Below are positions 7,630 through 16,796 of a stretch of DNA of 36,883 nt, in pieces. The stretch spans positions 1-36,883 of the forward strand of contig NZ_QNFZ01000269.1 in NCBI RefSeq assembly GCF_003313395.1, written 5' to 3'. The stretch is from Nonomuraea lactucae (GTDB taxonomy: Bacteria > Actinomycetota > Actinomycetes > Streptosporangiales > Streptosporangiaceae). Every line of letters begins with the position of its first letter. Position 1 is the stretch's first letter. The position numbers and the translations under genes are program-made. The notes beneath the pieces are model-generated. The model worked only from the letters and a program-made list of their open reading frames with translations, ran no database searches and was not told the DNA's origin.

Positions 7630-8954
7630 AGCTGCTTCGCCTTGCCGTCGAGCTTGAGGGTCGGCACCAGCGAGTTGCTGACCACCTTGAGCTCGAAGCT
7701 GCCGTCGGCGCGCCTCACCCACTGCGTACCGACGCCCGCCGTGGTCGCGACGTTCTTCACCGGGTTCGCCGCGCCGCCTCCCTGCCAGGTGAGGTGGCCG
7801 ACCACGGTGTCCAGCGTCGTCCGACTGAGACACTCGGCCACCGCCTCCCGGTCCTTGGGGTCCGCCCTGGTCAGCACGCTCTGGGCGACCTCGAACAGCG
7901 CGTGGTTGAACCCCAGGCCCTGATTCCACTTGCGGCCCCTGGACAGCGGTGACCTCTCATAGCCGTCGGCGAGCTGCTGGGCGGTCTGGCCGGTGATCGT
8001 CGAGGAGAACGGGAACGCGGGAAGCCAGAACGTCGCGACGCACAGCCCGTCGCCGAGGCCGTTGGGCAGGGCGGCGACCGAGGTCTCGAACAGGACCGCT
8101 TTGGAGATCGTGGCGACCTTGGGTTGGAAATTCTGCTGGGACGCCTGCGTCCAGAAGGTGGAGAAATCCGGCGGGGCGGGGACGCCGGCCAGGATCTCCA
8201 CGCCTTCCTCCTTGAATCGGGCGATCACCGAGGAGAAGTCCTTGGTGCCGTTCTCGTACGCTCCCGGGTCGACGATGGTGAACCCTCCGACACCGGTCTG
8301 TGCCCGATACCCGGCCGTCTTGTCGCGGAACGCGGCGCCGTCGGAGTCGTTGGGCCAGAGAACTCCCACCTTCTTGTTGGTGTCGAAAAGCCGCCACATG
8401 TCGGTCTCGATCCGGGCCAGCCCCTCGATACCGCTGTTGAAGTGGAAGGTGTACTTGAACGTCTTGGTCGCCGAGCCGCCCCGGCCGAAGAAGAACGCCT
8501 GCCAGGGCTCTATCGTCGAGACGCAGGGCACGCCCTCGCTCTCGCACTTCTCCGCGACGGGGTGCACGGTGTCCGGGGTCGTGGTGGCCAGCATCAGGTC
8601 GACGTTGTGCCGTGTGATGAGCTCACCGGCGATGCCGGCCGCCCGTTGCGGATCGGAGCCGGTGTCCCGGTCGAGTATCTCCACCGAGTACGTCTTCCCG
8701 CCGTACGTGAGGCCCTTCCCGAACCGCGCCCGGACCTGCTCCAGGATGTAGGCGTCACCTTCGGTGAACGCCGCGAAGGCGCCGGTGCGCGGGCTGACGT
8801 AGCCGATCCTGATGGTGGAGTCGGAGGACTGTCCCGATTTCTTGAGCCCGCCCGCGCAGGCGGACAGCAGGGGTGCGGCACCGACCGCGGCGGCGCCGAA
8901 CCCCAGCGCGCGCAGGACCGTACGCCTGGCGGGCTGACTCTCGTTGTGTTGCAT
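7626..8954 (-). CDS. livK: ABC transporter substrate-binding lipoprotein, LivK/HAAT type
   Basis: A 442-residue extracellular binding protein. The N-terminus has a twin-arginine-like ARRTVLRALGFG, a hydrophobic core and the lipobox LLSAC, so it is probably exported (possibly by Tat) and lipidated. The mature part begins STIRIGYVSPRTGAFAAFTE and shows type I periplasmic-binding features: GKTYSVEILDRDTGSDPQRA, LMLATTTPDTVHPVAEKC and KKVGVLWPNDSDGAAF. The overall shape is close to amide/urea or aromatic-acid binding members rather than classical LivK. The ATG is preceded by AAGGGAGC. It is the first gene of the transport set, 134 bp after the RidA-like gene. Confidence 0.9.
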   Translation of the reverse strand: MQHNESQPARRTVLRALGFGAAAVGAAPLLSACAGGLKKSGQSSDSTIRIGYVSPRTGAFAAFTEGDAYILEQVRARFGKGLTYGGKTYSVEILDRDTGSDPQRAAGIAGELITRHNVDLMLATTTPDTVHPVAEKCESEGVPCVSTIEPWQAFFFGRGGSATKTFKYTFHFNSGIEGLARIETDMWRLFDTNKKVGVLWPNDSDGAAFRDKTAGYRAQTGVGGFTIVDPGAYENGTKDFSSVIARFKEEGVEILAGVPAPPDFSTFWTQASQQNFQPKVATISKAVLFETSVAALPNGLGDGLCVATFWLPAFPFSSTITGQTAQQLADGYERSPLSRGRKWNQGLGFNHALFEVAQSVLTRADPKDREAVAECLSRTTLDTVVGHLTWQGGGAANPVKNVATTAGVGTQWVRRADGSFELKVVSNSLVPTLKLDGKAKQL

Positions 8955-8958
8955 GCAA
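8949..8958. promoter_or_regulatory. Perfect 10-bp palindrome across the livK start codon
   Basis: TTGCATGCAA spans the start ATG of the binding-protein gene (8952-8954). A protein or RNA contact here would cover translation initiation. It could equally be chance. Confidence 0.2.
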
Positions 8959-9088
8959 GGCTCCCTTGGAGGGTGTGTCCGGGGTTTCTCCGCAGACAGG
9001 CGGGTTCGAGGTTCCGAAACGAGGGCCGCGGCGGTGGTGTGTCAGCGGGTGGACGTGCCTCCCCCCATGTGGGGCCCTACCGTGTCGT

Positions 9089-9463
9089 TCACGGCGCGTT
9101 CACCACTGCCAGCGCGTCGATCTCGACGAGCAGGCAGTCGGGCAGCCCCACGTAGACGGTGGTCCGCGCCGGGTACGGCGCGGGCACCGCACGCTCGTAC
9201 ACCTCGTTCATGGCGGCGAAGTGGGAGGTGTCGGTGAGGTAGACACGCATCATGACCACGTCGTCCATGCCGGCGCCGCCTTCGGCGAGCACCGAGGCGA
9301 CGTTGGCGAGCACCTGCTCGGTTTGCTCGGCGACCGTGGGGCCCGCCACCTCGCCGTCGGCGCCGACGCCGATCTGGCCGGCCACCGCCAGGATGTTCCC
9401 CTTACGAACGCCAAGGGACAGGGGCACCGTCGCGGGCGCGGTTCCGATCGTCTTCCTGCTCAT
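9089..9463 (-). CDS. RidA/YjgF-family protein
   Basis: A 124-residue member of the RidA (YER057c/UK114) family, near the usual 120-130 residues. Recognisable parts are VRKGNILAVAGQIGVGADGE, EQTEQVLANVASVLAEGGAG, the conserved DVVMMRVYLTD, NEVYERAVPAPYPARTTVYV and the end VEIDALAVV. True RidA hydrolyses reactive enamines/imines and has a key arginine in the segment RTTVYVG; that arginine is present. Other subfamilies have unknown ring or ester-linked roles. The ATG overlaps the esterase stop in ATGA, and the position inside a catabolic block suggests a pathway-specific role, such as clearing a reactive intermediate. Confidence 0.9.
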   Translation of the reverse strand: MSRKTIGTAPATVPLSLGVRKGNILAVAGQIGVGADGEVAGPTVAEQTEQVLANVASVLAEGGAGMDDVVMMRVYLTDTSHFAAMNEVYERAVPAPYPARTTVYVGLPDCLLVEIDALAVVNAP

Positions 9464-10671
9464 GGTTTCTCCTCCTCGGTGAATCGGTGGTGCTGCCGCC
9501 AACCCGGGTCCCCCGTGGCCGCGAACCGCACCCACGCCTGGTGCACTCGCCTGGCCAGCGGCTCCGGAACCTCGGGGCCGAGCAGGCCACCGGGCCGGCA
9601 CAGCTCGGGAAGGTGCGTGGTTTCGAACACGAACGGGAGCTCTACGGTGTGGCAGGCCCCGTAAGGGCCGGCACGCCAGTCGAACTCGTAGGTGCGGGCC
9701 CTGCCGTGGCGTTCGGCGAGAGCGCGGCTGCCGTCGCGGAACAGTGCGTCGATGGCCGGCGCGTCGATGCCGGGACCCGCGTAGAGGTTCGACTCCTGGG
9801 AGTTCCCGCCCACCAGTAGTTCGACGTCATGGATCACCGCCGGTTCGTCGGCCACGATCCCGAAGGCCGACAGTCCCGCGAGCGCCACCGGCGCCAGCGC
9901 GGCCGTCGCCGCGACCAGCCGCTCGTCGTCGACCTTCGCGAACGCGTCGACCGTGGGGTCGATGCCCAGATGCGCGGCGAGCGCTTTCGTGGTGGCGGCG
10001 CTCTGCCGGCGGGTCAGCAGGGCCAGACCGCCGCTCTGGCTGATCGCACGCCGGAAGAGCCCTTCGGCCTCGGGTACGCCGAGCAGCGCGCTGACGATCA
10101 TCGCGCCGGCGGACTGGCCGAACAGGGTCACCTCGTCGGGGTCACCGCCGAATCCGCCGATGTTCTCCCGGACCCAGCGCAGCGCCGCCACCACGTCGAG
10201 CAGGCCCCGGTTGGCGGGGGCGCCCGGAAGGACCAGCCAGCCGGCCGCGCCCAGCCGGTAGTTCAACGTCACCAGGACCACGCCGTCCCGCGCGAACGAC
10301 GATCCGTCGTACATGGGTGCCCGGCCCGTCCCGAAGACGAACGCTCCGCCGTGCACGAACACCATGACCGGGGCCCGTCCGGACGTCGAAGGGGTCCACA
10401 CGTTCACCGTCAGGTGGTCGTCGCCGCGCGCCCAGCCCGGCCCCGTCAGGGGGGTGAGATCCAGTGCCCCCAGCGGTCGCCGGGGCGGCACCGGCGCGGT
10501 GGGTCCTGGCGTGCGGGCGTCCCTGACCCCTTCCCACGGCGCCGGTGGCGCCGGCGCGGCGAACCGTTCGGCGTTCACCGGCGGTGCGGCGTAGGGAATG
10601 TTCCAGAACATCTCGGGCCCGCCGCGTACCTTGCCCGCCGATGTGGCGACGATCACTGGAACGCGGCCCAC
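9460..10671 (-). CDS. Type-B carboxylesterase
   Basis: A 403-residue alpha/beta hydrolase of the type-B carboxylesterase (PnbA-like) family, shorter than the usual 480-520. It has the oxyanion-hole motif HGGAF (107-111), the nucleophile elbow GQSAG with Ser187, a probable acid residue in GGNSQESNLYAGPG and the catalytic histidine in GACHTVELPFVF. It has no signal peptide, so it should be cytoplasmic. The GTG start at 10669-10671 lies inside the end of the upstream hydrolase gene (19-bp overlap), and its stop overlaps the RidA-like start. It probably opens an ester substrate brought in by the Liv-type system; the substrate is unknown. Confidence 0.88.
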   Translation of the reverse strand: MGRVPVIVATSAGKVRGGPEMFWNIPYAAPPVNAERFAAPAPPAPWEGVRDARTPGPTAPVPPRRPLGALDLTPLTGPGWARGDDHLTVNVWTPSTSGRAPVMVFVHGGAFVFGTGRAPMYDGSSFARDGVVLVTLNYRLGAAGWLVLPGAPANRGLLDVVAALRWVRENIGGFGGDPDEVTLFGQSAGAMIVSALLGVPEAEGLFRRAISQSGGLALLTRRQSAATTKALAAHLGIDPTVDAFAKVDDERLVAATAALAPVALAGLSAFGIVADEPAVIHDVELLVGGNSQESNLYAGPGIDAPAIDALFRDGSRALAERHGRARTYEFDWRAGPYGACHTVELPFVFETTHLPELCRPGGLLGPEVPEPLARRVHQAWVRFAATGDPGWRQHHRFTEEEKP

Positions 10672-11546
10672 TCATGAATGGCGAACCCGCCGCCGTCTCG
10701 GCGTACCTCGGCCGCGGCCGCCCCGGGGAAGTGCGCCGGCAGCACCAGCGCGTTGTTGTCGTGTGCCCATCCCAGTACGCGGCGGCGCGTGTCGCGGGCC
10801 TGCGACTCCTCCTCGTCGAAGCACGGGCTGAGGTCGGGTTCGGCGATCTGCACGGGGCTGTGCAGCAGGTCACCCACGAACACCGCGCGATCGGAGCCCG
10901 ATCGCAGCGTCACGATCGAGGAGCCGGGGGTGTGCCCCGGTGCGAGCTCGACGCGCAGCAGCGCGTCGATGTCGTGGTGGTCGTCCCACAGCTTCACCTG
11001 GCCCGCCCGGTGGACGGGAGCGACGCTGTCCTCGAAGACGTTCTGCATCGCGCGCCCGGAGCGTGTGCTGTGCCCGTTCTCCGGGTTCCAGTAGTCGAAC
11101 TCGGTCCGGGAGATCAGGTAAGTGGCGTTGGGGAAGGTGGGCACCCACTCGCGTCCGGCGAGCCGGGTGTTCCAGCCCACGTGATCTCCGTGCAGATGCG
11201 TGCACACAACGGTGTCGACGTCCTCGGGGCGCACCCCGGCGCGGGCGAGGTTTCCGATGAAGTCGGTGGCCAGATGACCGAATACCGGTACATACGGGCG
11301 TTCCTTGCCGTTTCCCGGCCCCATGTCGATGAGGATCGTTCTGCCATCGCTGCGCACGACCCAGGTCTGCATCGCCGTGAAGATCACGTCGGACCCGGGC
11401 TCCCAGAAGTCCGGGGTCAGCCAGTCTTCATGGGCTGACCACAGCGCACGATCACTGTCCGGAAAGACCGCTTCTCGCGGAAACGGCATGACGGCCACCT
11501 CGACCACCCGGGTGATCTCGACGGCTCCCAAAGTGACGGAATCCAT
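10653..11546 (-). CDS. Metallo-beta-lactamase-fold hydrolase
   Basis: A 297-residue MBL-fold enzyme with the di-metal motif HLHGDH (117-122), the histidine of PGHTPGS (205), the bridging aspartate in VFVGDLLH (226) and a final histidine in VLPAHFPG (272). The layout resembles lactonase/AHL-lactonase-like and other soluble MBL hydrolases. ATG 11544-11546 (MDSVTLGAVEITRV) was chosen because the homologous core starts here; a GTG 30 bases upstream is possible. No strong ribosome binding site is visible. It is the first gene after the LAL regulator and overlaps the esterase gene by 19 bp, so the two hydrolases are probably co-translated. Confidence 0.88.
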   Translation of the reverse strand: MDSVTLGAVEITRVVEVAVMPFPREAVFPDSDRALWSAHEDWLTPDFWEPGSDVIFTAMQTWVVRSDGRTILIDMGPGNGKERPYVPVFGHLATDFIGNLARAGVRPEDVDTVVCTHLHGDHVGWNTRLAGREWVPTFPNATYLISRTEFDYWNPENGHSTRSGRAMQNVFEDSVAPVHRAGQVKLWDDHHDIDALLRVELAPGHTPGSSIVTLRSGSDRAVFVGDLLHSPVQIAEPDLSPCFDEEESQARDTRRRVLGWAHDNNALVLPAHFPGAAAAEVRRDGGGFAIHEWAAFQ

Positions 11547-11584
11547 GCCGGCGAGTGTGCGCGGCGAGGCGACCACACCGGTAT

Positions 11585-11598
11585 CAGTAGCGTTACTG
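11585..11598. promoter_or_regulatory. Dyad upstream of the hydrolase gene, possible operator
   Basis: CAGTA-GCGT-TACTG, a perfect 5-bp dyad, lies about 40 bp upstream of the MBL gene start in the 81-bp gap after the LAL gene. It is a plausible binding site for the adjacent LuxR-type regulator, but no second copy was found to support it. Confidence 0.3.
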
Positions 11599-11627
11599 CA
11601 CCTACGCCGGCGCCATGCGATGCTCCC

Positions 11628-14264
11628 TCAGCCCTGCGCCGCGGAGGGCAGGGGCGGGTCGGCCGTGCGTCCCGTCCGAGAGCCGTCGACCAGGTCGCGC
11701 AGCTGAGCTCGTGTGGTGATGCCCAGCTTCGGATAGCTGCGGTACAGATGAGAGGCGACCGTGTGCGGGGACAGAAACAGGTGTTCGGCGATTTCGCGGT
11801 TGGTCAGGCCGCGTGCCGCGAGCCGGATGATGTGCTGCTGCTGAGGCGTGAGCATGGTGAGCGCCTCGGGGGTGGCGGGCTGGGTGTCGACTCCGGCCGC
11901 GCGAAGCTCCTCCTGGGAGCGTTCGGCCCAGGGCCGTGCGCCCAGGCGTTTGAAGGTCTCCGCGGCTGCGAGAAGTTTGGGCCGGGCCTCGGCGATACGT
12001 CGCTGGCGGCGCAGCCACTGGGCGTACTCGAGCATGATGACCGCGCGTTCGAACGGCCGTTGCTCGCCCGCCGGTTCGTCGAGGGCGGCCTCGAAGTGCG
12101 CCTCGACGTCCTCTAGGCCGAGCAGAGCCCTGCTTCGGTGGAGCCGCATGCGAATATGTGGTGAGGCGTCGCCGGACAGGCGTTTCGCCGCGCGATCGAT
12201 GATGTCGACCGCCTCCTGCCGGTGTCCGGTGCGGACCGCGGCGGCCGAGAACTCGGCGAGGGCGGCGTAGGAACAGTAGTAGTGGACGGGTCGGCCGTCG
12301 TCGGTGAACTGCGAACGGAACTGCGTATAGGCCGTCTCGTGGTCTCCGTCGGCGACCGCTGTCATGCCCAGCGCCCAGCGCGCCTGGGCGGCGACGGCGC
12401 GGCTGTGCAGCGGGTCGATGGACCGCAATGCCTGTTCGGCCAACGCCCGCGCGGTGGGGGTGTCGCCGGTCAGAGCGAGCGTCGCGGCTTCCAGCGCCAT
12501 CGCGGCCGCACCCAGGTGGGCGAGCCCCGCCTCGTCGGCCAGGGACCGCGTGTCCGCCGCTACGAGCCTCGCCTGCGCCCAGCGGCCGTGGTCGAGATAG
12601 GCCCAGCCGGACGCGCAACCCAGCTTGGCGGGAAGCCGGCCGGTGGCGCGCCACCGGTGCAGGGCATCGTCGAAGATCCGCACAGCGAGCGAGGTCTCAT
12701 CCAGCATCCATGCCATCGTGCCGAGCGCCATCAGCCGCCCGGGGTCCCCGTCGGCGGCGCTCACCAGGGTGGACAGGCGCGCGGCCATCTCGGACCTGTG
12801 TTCGAACGGGTCGGTCACCACCGCCGTCCACGGGTCGCCCGCGGCCTGGCGGTACACCGTCGCACGCATCTGTTCGTCGCCGGAGTAGAAGGCGACCACA
12901 GCGGCCGATGCGCAGGCCTCGCCGGCACTGGCGGGATCACGGGCGGACTCCTCGAGCAGCGAGTAGGCCCTGTCGTGTTGGGACGTCAGCGTGAGCACCT
13001 GCCCGACTCTGAGCGCGGCCGCCGCCAGCGGCGACGGTTCGTCGGTGACTGTCGCGACCCGGCTCGCGAGCCGCTCCACCCAGGAGGGTTGTCCGGTGAA
13101 CAACGCGTCGCCCGCGGCGAGCACCAGACGGCGGGCACGCTCGTGCGGCGTCGTGCTCAGTTCCGCGGCACGTTCCAACGCCGTGGCCGCCGCGCTGTAG
13201 CCGCCACGCAGCCGGGCGGTGGCGGCGGTGTCCTCCAGCGTGGTGGCCACGGTGTCGTCGGGGCCCCGCGCGGCCGCGGCGAGATGCCAGGCACGCCGGT
13301 CCGGCTCGGAGCGCAGCAGGTCGGCGAGTTCCAGGTGTGCCCTGCGCCTGGTCTCCAGCGGGGCGCGGTGGTAGACCGCCGATGCCGCCAGGCTGTGGCG
13401 GAAGCGGAGGCGTGTCCCGGTGATGCGGATCAACCCGGACCGCTCCGCGGGCGCCAGCGCCTCGGCGTACCTGGTGGTGACCAGATCCGAGGTCTCCGCC
13501 GCGGCGAGCAGCAGCGCGTGCCGGGTCGCGGCGGGCAGCGCGTCGAGGTCGGCGGCGAAGATCCGTTCAAGACGCTCGGTCGGCGGAAGCACGTCCACGT
13601 CGGTGTCGGTGGTGTCCGCCCGGGCGAGTTCGATCAGGGCCAGAGGATTGCCGGCCGCCTGGCTGAGGATGAGTGCACGGCGCCGTTCGCCGGGCGGACG
13701 GGGCTGGGCGTCGAGCAGCAGGTTGGCGGCCCGCCTGTCAAGCGGCCCGAGTTCGAGGGTCGGAAGTCCCGGCAACGCCGCCTGTTCCCGAGTGGCGGCG
13801 AGTACCGCAAGGGGCTCCTCGCCGATACGCCGGGCGGCGAAGGCCAGCATTTCGCGGGAGTCGGCGTCGAACCACTGGACGTCGTCGGCGACGACGAGGA
13901 CCGGGGTGTGCTGGGCGAGTCCGGAGAGCAGCTCGAGCACCGCGACGCCGATGATCAGCCGGTCGGGGGCGGTGCCGCCATCGACAGAGCCGACCGCTGT
14001 TAGCAGGGCCGAACGCTGCCGCGGGGACAGTGCGCCGGCCTCGTGCAGCACCGGGCGCAGTAGCTGGTGGAGTGCGGCAAAGGGGATGTTGGTCTCGTTG
14101 GGCGCGCCGTCCGCCCGCAGTACACGGCGCCCGCCCGACGCCCTCAGGGCGGCGAGTTCGAGCATGGTCGACTTGCCCGACCCCGCCTCGCCGGTGAGCA
14201 CCAGACTGCCGCTGGCCAGGGCGAGGACCGCGGCGGCCTCTCGGTCCCTGCCAACCATCGTCAT
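11628..14264 (-). CDS. LAL-family (large LuxR/MalT-like) transcriptional regulator
   Basis: An 878-residue regulator, the normal size for LAL proteins. It opens with the STAND-type ATPase: VGRDREAAAVLALASGS, Walker A GEAGSGKST, and Walker B-like VLVVADDVQWFDADS. A long alpha-helical TPR-like middle follows. The C-terminal HTH is LTPQQQHIIRLAARGLTNRE, IAEHLFLSPHTVASHLYRSY, KLGI (about residues 805-850). Proteins of this type bind a small effector, oligomerise with ATP and activate nearby genes. It sits directly upstream of, and on the same strand as, the hydrolase-RidA-Liv block, so it is the likely activator of that block. The start ATG at 14262-14264 lacks a clear ribosome binding site; the ATG two codons later is equally possible. 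Confidence 0.92.
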   Translation of the reverse strand: MTMVGRDREAAAVLALASGSLVLTGEAGSGKSTMLELAALRASGGRRVLRADGAPNETNIPFAALHQLLRPVLHEAGALSPRQRSALLTAVGSVDGGTAPDRLIIGVAVLELLSGLAQHTPVLVVADDVQWFDADSREMLAFAARRIGEEPLAVLAATREQAALPGLPTLELGPLDRRAANLLLDAQPRPPGERRRALILSQAAGNPLALIELARADTTDTDVDVLPPTERLERIFAADLDALPAATRHALLLAAAETSDLVTTRYAEALAPAERSGLIRITGTRLRFRHSLAASAVYHRAPLETRRRAHLELADLLRSEPDRRAWHLAAAARGPDDTVATTLEDTAATARLRGGYSAAATALERAAELSTTPHERARRLVLAAGDALFTGQPSWVERLASRVATVTDEPSPLAAAALRVGQVLTLTSQHDRAYSLLEESARDPASAGEACASAAVVAFYSGDEQMRATVYRQAAGDPWTAVVTDPFEHRSEMAARLSTLVSAADGDPGRLMALGTMAWMLDETSLAVRIFDDALHRWRATGRLPAKLGCASGWAYLDHGRWAQARLVAADTRSLADEAGLAHLGAAAMALEAATLALTGDTPTARALAEQALRSIDPLHSRAVAAQARWALGMTAVADGDHETAYTQFRSQFTDDGRPVHYYCSYAALAEFSAAAVRTGHRQEAVDIIDRAAKRLSGDASPHIRMRLHRSRALLGLEDVEAHFEAALDEPAGEQRPFERAVIMLEYAQWLRRQRRIAEARPKLLAAAETFKRLGARPWAERSQEELRAAGVDTQPATPEALTMLTPQQQHIIRLAARGLTNREIAEHLFLSPHTVASHLYRSYPKLGITTRAQLRDLVDGSRTGRTADPPLPSAAQG

Positions 14265-14393
14265 AGCGAGATGCTAGCTCCAACTGTGGTGACGCGACTT
14301 CTGCCCGGGAGTAAGGGGCGCCCCGAACCGGATGGTACATGTACGAATTGCGGACCGGGTGCCGGCGGTCGCCCGGTGGATCACCCCGGTGCC

Positions 14394-16238
14394 GGAGCGC
14401 TCCTGGTGAAGTCGGGTCACGGGTTGGCCGTTGTGCTGCGGGAGGCGGTGGCCGGCCCAGTGCGTGTGGTGGCCACCCTCCGCTCGGTGTTCCTCGACGA
14501 TCTACGGACTCTCCCCGGCCTGACAGGCATACCTCTGGACACCTACGTGTTGGGCCCGTTGGACAAGGACATGCTCCGCCTGGCCATCGAAGGACCGGCG
14601 CAGATCGCAGGGCTGCGGATCGAGCCGGAACTGGTGGCCGCCTGGTCGCCGACACCGGCGGCGGAGAGGCCCTGCCGCTGCTGGCCTTCACCCTCCAGCA
14701 GCTCGTCGAGGGTCTGTCGCGTGGCGAAGCCCTCTCGGCGGACCGGTACGACAGCCTGGGCGGAGTCCACGGCGCCCTGGCCAGGCGGGCGGACGCCGCG
14801 CACGCCACGGCCATCACGCGCAGCGGTCTCAGCGGTCAGCAGATCCTGGCCGGCCTGGTGCGGCTGACCGCTCTCGACAGCGCCGGGCGGCACACGCGCC
14901 GCCGCATCGGCTACGCCACCCTGCCGGACCGGTTGCAGGCCGCCGCGGACGTCTTCGTCGACCACCGGCTGCTCACGACCGCCCCCGACGAGCACGGCAC
15001 CTGGATCGCGGTGGCCCACGAAGCGATGCTCACCGCCTGGCCCCCGTTGGCCAACGCGATTTCCGAGCGTGCTGTCGCCCTGCACACCGCGCGGTCCGTG
15101 GAGCAAGCCGCCGGCGACTGGATGAACGCCGGCCGACCCGAGCTTTTCCTGTGGGACGCGGAACGGGTCGGCGCCACCGTGACGAATCTGACCCTTCCCG
15201 GTACCCCTGCCGATGAGGCACCCTCGATCGTCGACCTGGCCCCTGAAGCACGCGCCTTCCTGATCGCGAGCCGCGAGCGCGCCGCGGCGACCGCCCGAAC
15301 TGGCCTTCAGCCCCGCCGGGCGCGTCCTGGCCACCGCCAGCTTGGACAAGACCGTAATCTTGTGGGACATCACCCACCCCTCCAAACCACGCCTGCTCGG
15401 CCCCCGCTCAGCGCTCACGCCAGGGGAGTGGAGGGTGTGGCCTTCAGTCCCAACGGTCACACTCTCGCCACCGGCGGCGCGGACAATACGGTGATCCTGT
15501 GGGACGTGGCCGATCCCACCCGCCCGCGGCGACGCGGGCCACCGCTGAACGGCTACACGCTGGACGTGCATTCCGTGGCGTTCAGCCCCGATGGCCGTAC
15601 GCTGGCCACCGCGAGTGCGGACAACAAGGTGGTCCTGTGGAACGTCTCCCACCCCGCTCGGCCCCGCCGGCTCGGCAGGCCGTTCACCGGCCACGCCGAG
15701 TCGGTGCGACCGGTGGCGTTCAGTCCGGACGGACGCATCCTCGCCGTCGCCGGCTCGGACAGCATCTACAGCGGCGTGGGCAACCACTCGGTGATCCTTT
15801 GGGACGTCACCGATCCCGCCACCCCCCGCAAGTACAGCCCACCCCTGACCGGCCATAAGAGCCCCATACATGCCATGGCGTTCAAGCCTGGCGGCCGATC
15901 CTGGCCAGCGCGGACACGAGCGGCGCAGTGATCGTCTGGGACGTCGCCGATCCAGCGGCCCCCCGCCCGCTCGGCCGCCCGTTCACCGCGTACTCCGGCT
16001 GGGTGTTCTCCCTGGCGTTCCGTCCCAAGGACGGTCACACCCTGGTCACCGGAGGCTGGAACGGCGCCGTGATCCTGTGGGACGTGACCGACCCCGCCCA
16101 CGCCAGGGAGATCAGCCGCGCGCCGACCGGCCACATCAACGCGGTCGACGACGATGACTGGCAGCCGAACACGGTTGAGGCGGTCGCCTTCAGCCCCGAT
16201 GGTCGCACCATGGCCACCGCCGGCGAGGACAAGAACCT
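14394..16238 (+). pseudogene. STAND NTPase-WD40 protein, decayed
   Basis: The remnant starts inside an nSTAND NTPase domain (VRVVATLRSVFLDDLRTLPG, LGPLDKDMLRLAIEGPAQIA); its Walker motifs are missing. One missing base near 14640 moves the frame to RLVADTGGGEALPLLAFTLQ and the winged-helix-like region down to LIASRERAAATAR. The usual membrane/linker region (commonly over 100 residues) is absent, and WD40 repeats follow directly (ELAFSPAGRVLATAS, near 15300). Two more one-base losses, in a C-run near 15404 and near 15898, are needed to read the repeats through. Six full WD-type units (FSPDGR-LATAS-D-VILWDV) and a seventh broken one end at GEDKN (about 16235). The intact protein would be a large signalling or defence-type NTPase. 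It is divergent to the LAL gene. Confidence 0.85.
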
Positions 16239-16245
16239 GTCGGGG

Positions 16246-16599
16246 TTACGGCGTATTCAGCGCCGCGTCGATGGCTGCGCCATTGCGCTCCAGCCATGGC
16301 TCGCGCCGCTTGATCTGGTCACCGACGCCCTCATCCCATATCCTCGCCCAGCCGCCGCTCCCGCGTCGATGCCGAGGAACCGCGGAGCGCCCCCGAAACC
16401 GATCTCCTCCAGATAGCGCAGCAGCGCGTGGACGAGCGGGGCATTGGGGCCGACCGGCCGGCGCACCCTGTCGCCCACACGCGCGACCCCCCTCGGTGAC
16501 GTCACCGCCGACGAGCGGGATCTCGGGATGGGGCTCGGGGGATTCGACGTACGCGAAGGAGTTCATCCTCTCTTGGGGGTCGTCAGCATCGGTGAGCAT
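16246..16599 (-). pseudogene. Aminoglycoside-phosphotransferase-like remnant, internally deleted
   Basis: On the minus strand MNSFAYVESPEPHPEIPLVG, GDVTEG, then after a frame change ARVGDRVRRPVGPNAPLVHA and LLRYLEEIGFGGAPRFLGID match the N-terminal lobe of APH/choline-kinase-like phosphotransferases. The frame change lies in a six-G run (about 16490-16495); five G would restore it. The sequence then jumps, again in another frame, to RIWDEGVGDQIKRREPWLER and NGAAIDAAL, which resembles a C-terminal tail. The catalytic loop (HGD-x-x-x-x-N) and DxD are absent, so roughly 150 residues are missing. Not functional. The C-terminal assignment is my weaker inference. No gene was found from 16600 to 16796. 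Confidence 0.6.
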
Positions 16600-16796
16600 C
16601 CCCGCAGTATCACGACATCGTCAGCGTCTGCCAACCGAATACCCGAGTCGCGCATCGCGGGACACATCGGGAAACGTTCACTTCCGCTCTGGGAAGCGAT
16701 CTTAAGAAGGCTCGGCTGGTGTCGGGCCGCTGGCGGAGCAGGGAAAGCGCGCCGCTGGCATGGCGAAGCACAAGTGATCGTCTCCGGCGACGGCTT

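Noticed and set aside
12222-14003. A 593-codon plus-strand open frame
   Set aside because: It is fully antisense to the LAL regulator, whose frame has clear domains and motifs.
14264-14394. A possible N-terminal part of the STAND protein upstream of 14394
   Set aside because: No Walker A or B motif could be found in any frame between the LAL start and 14394.
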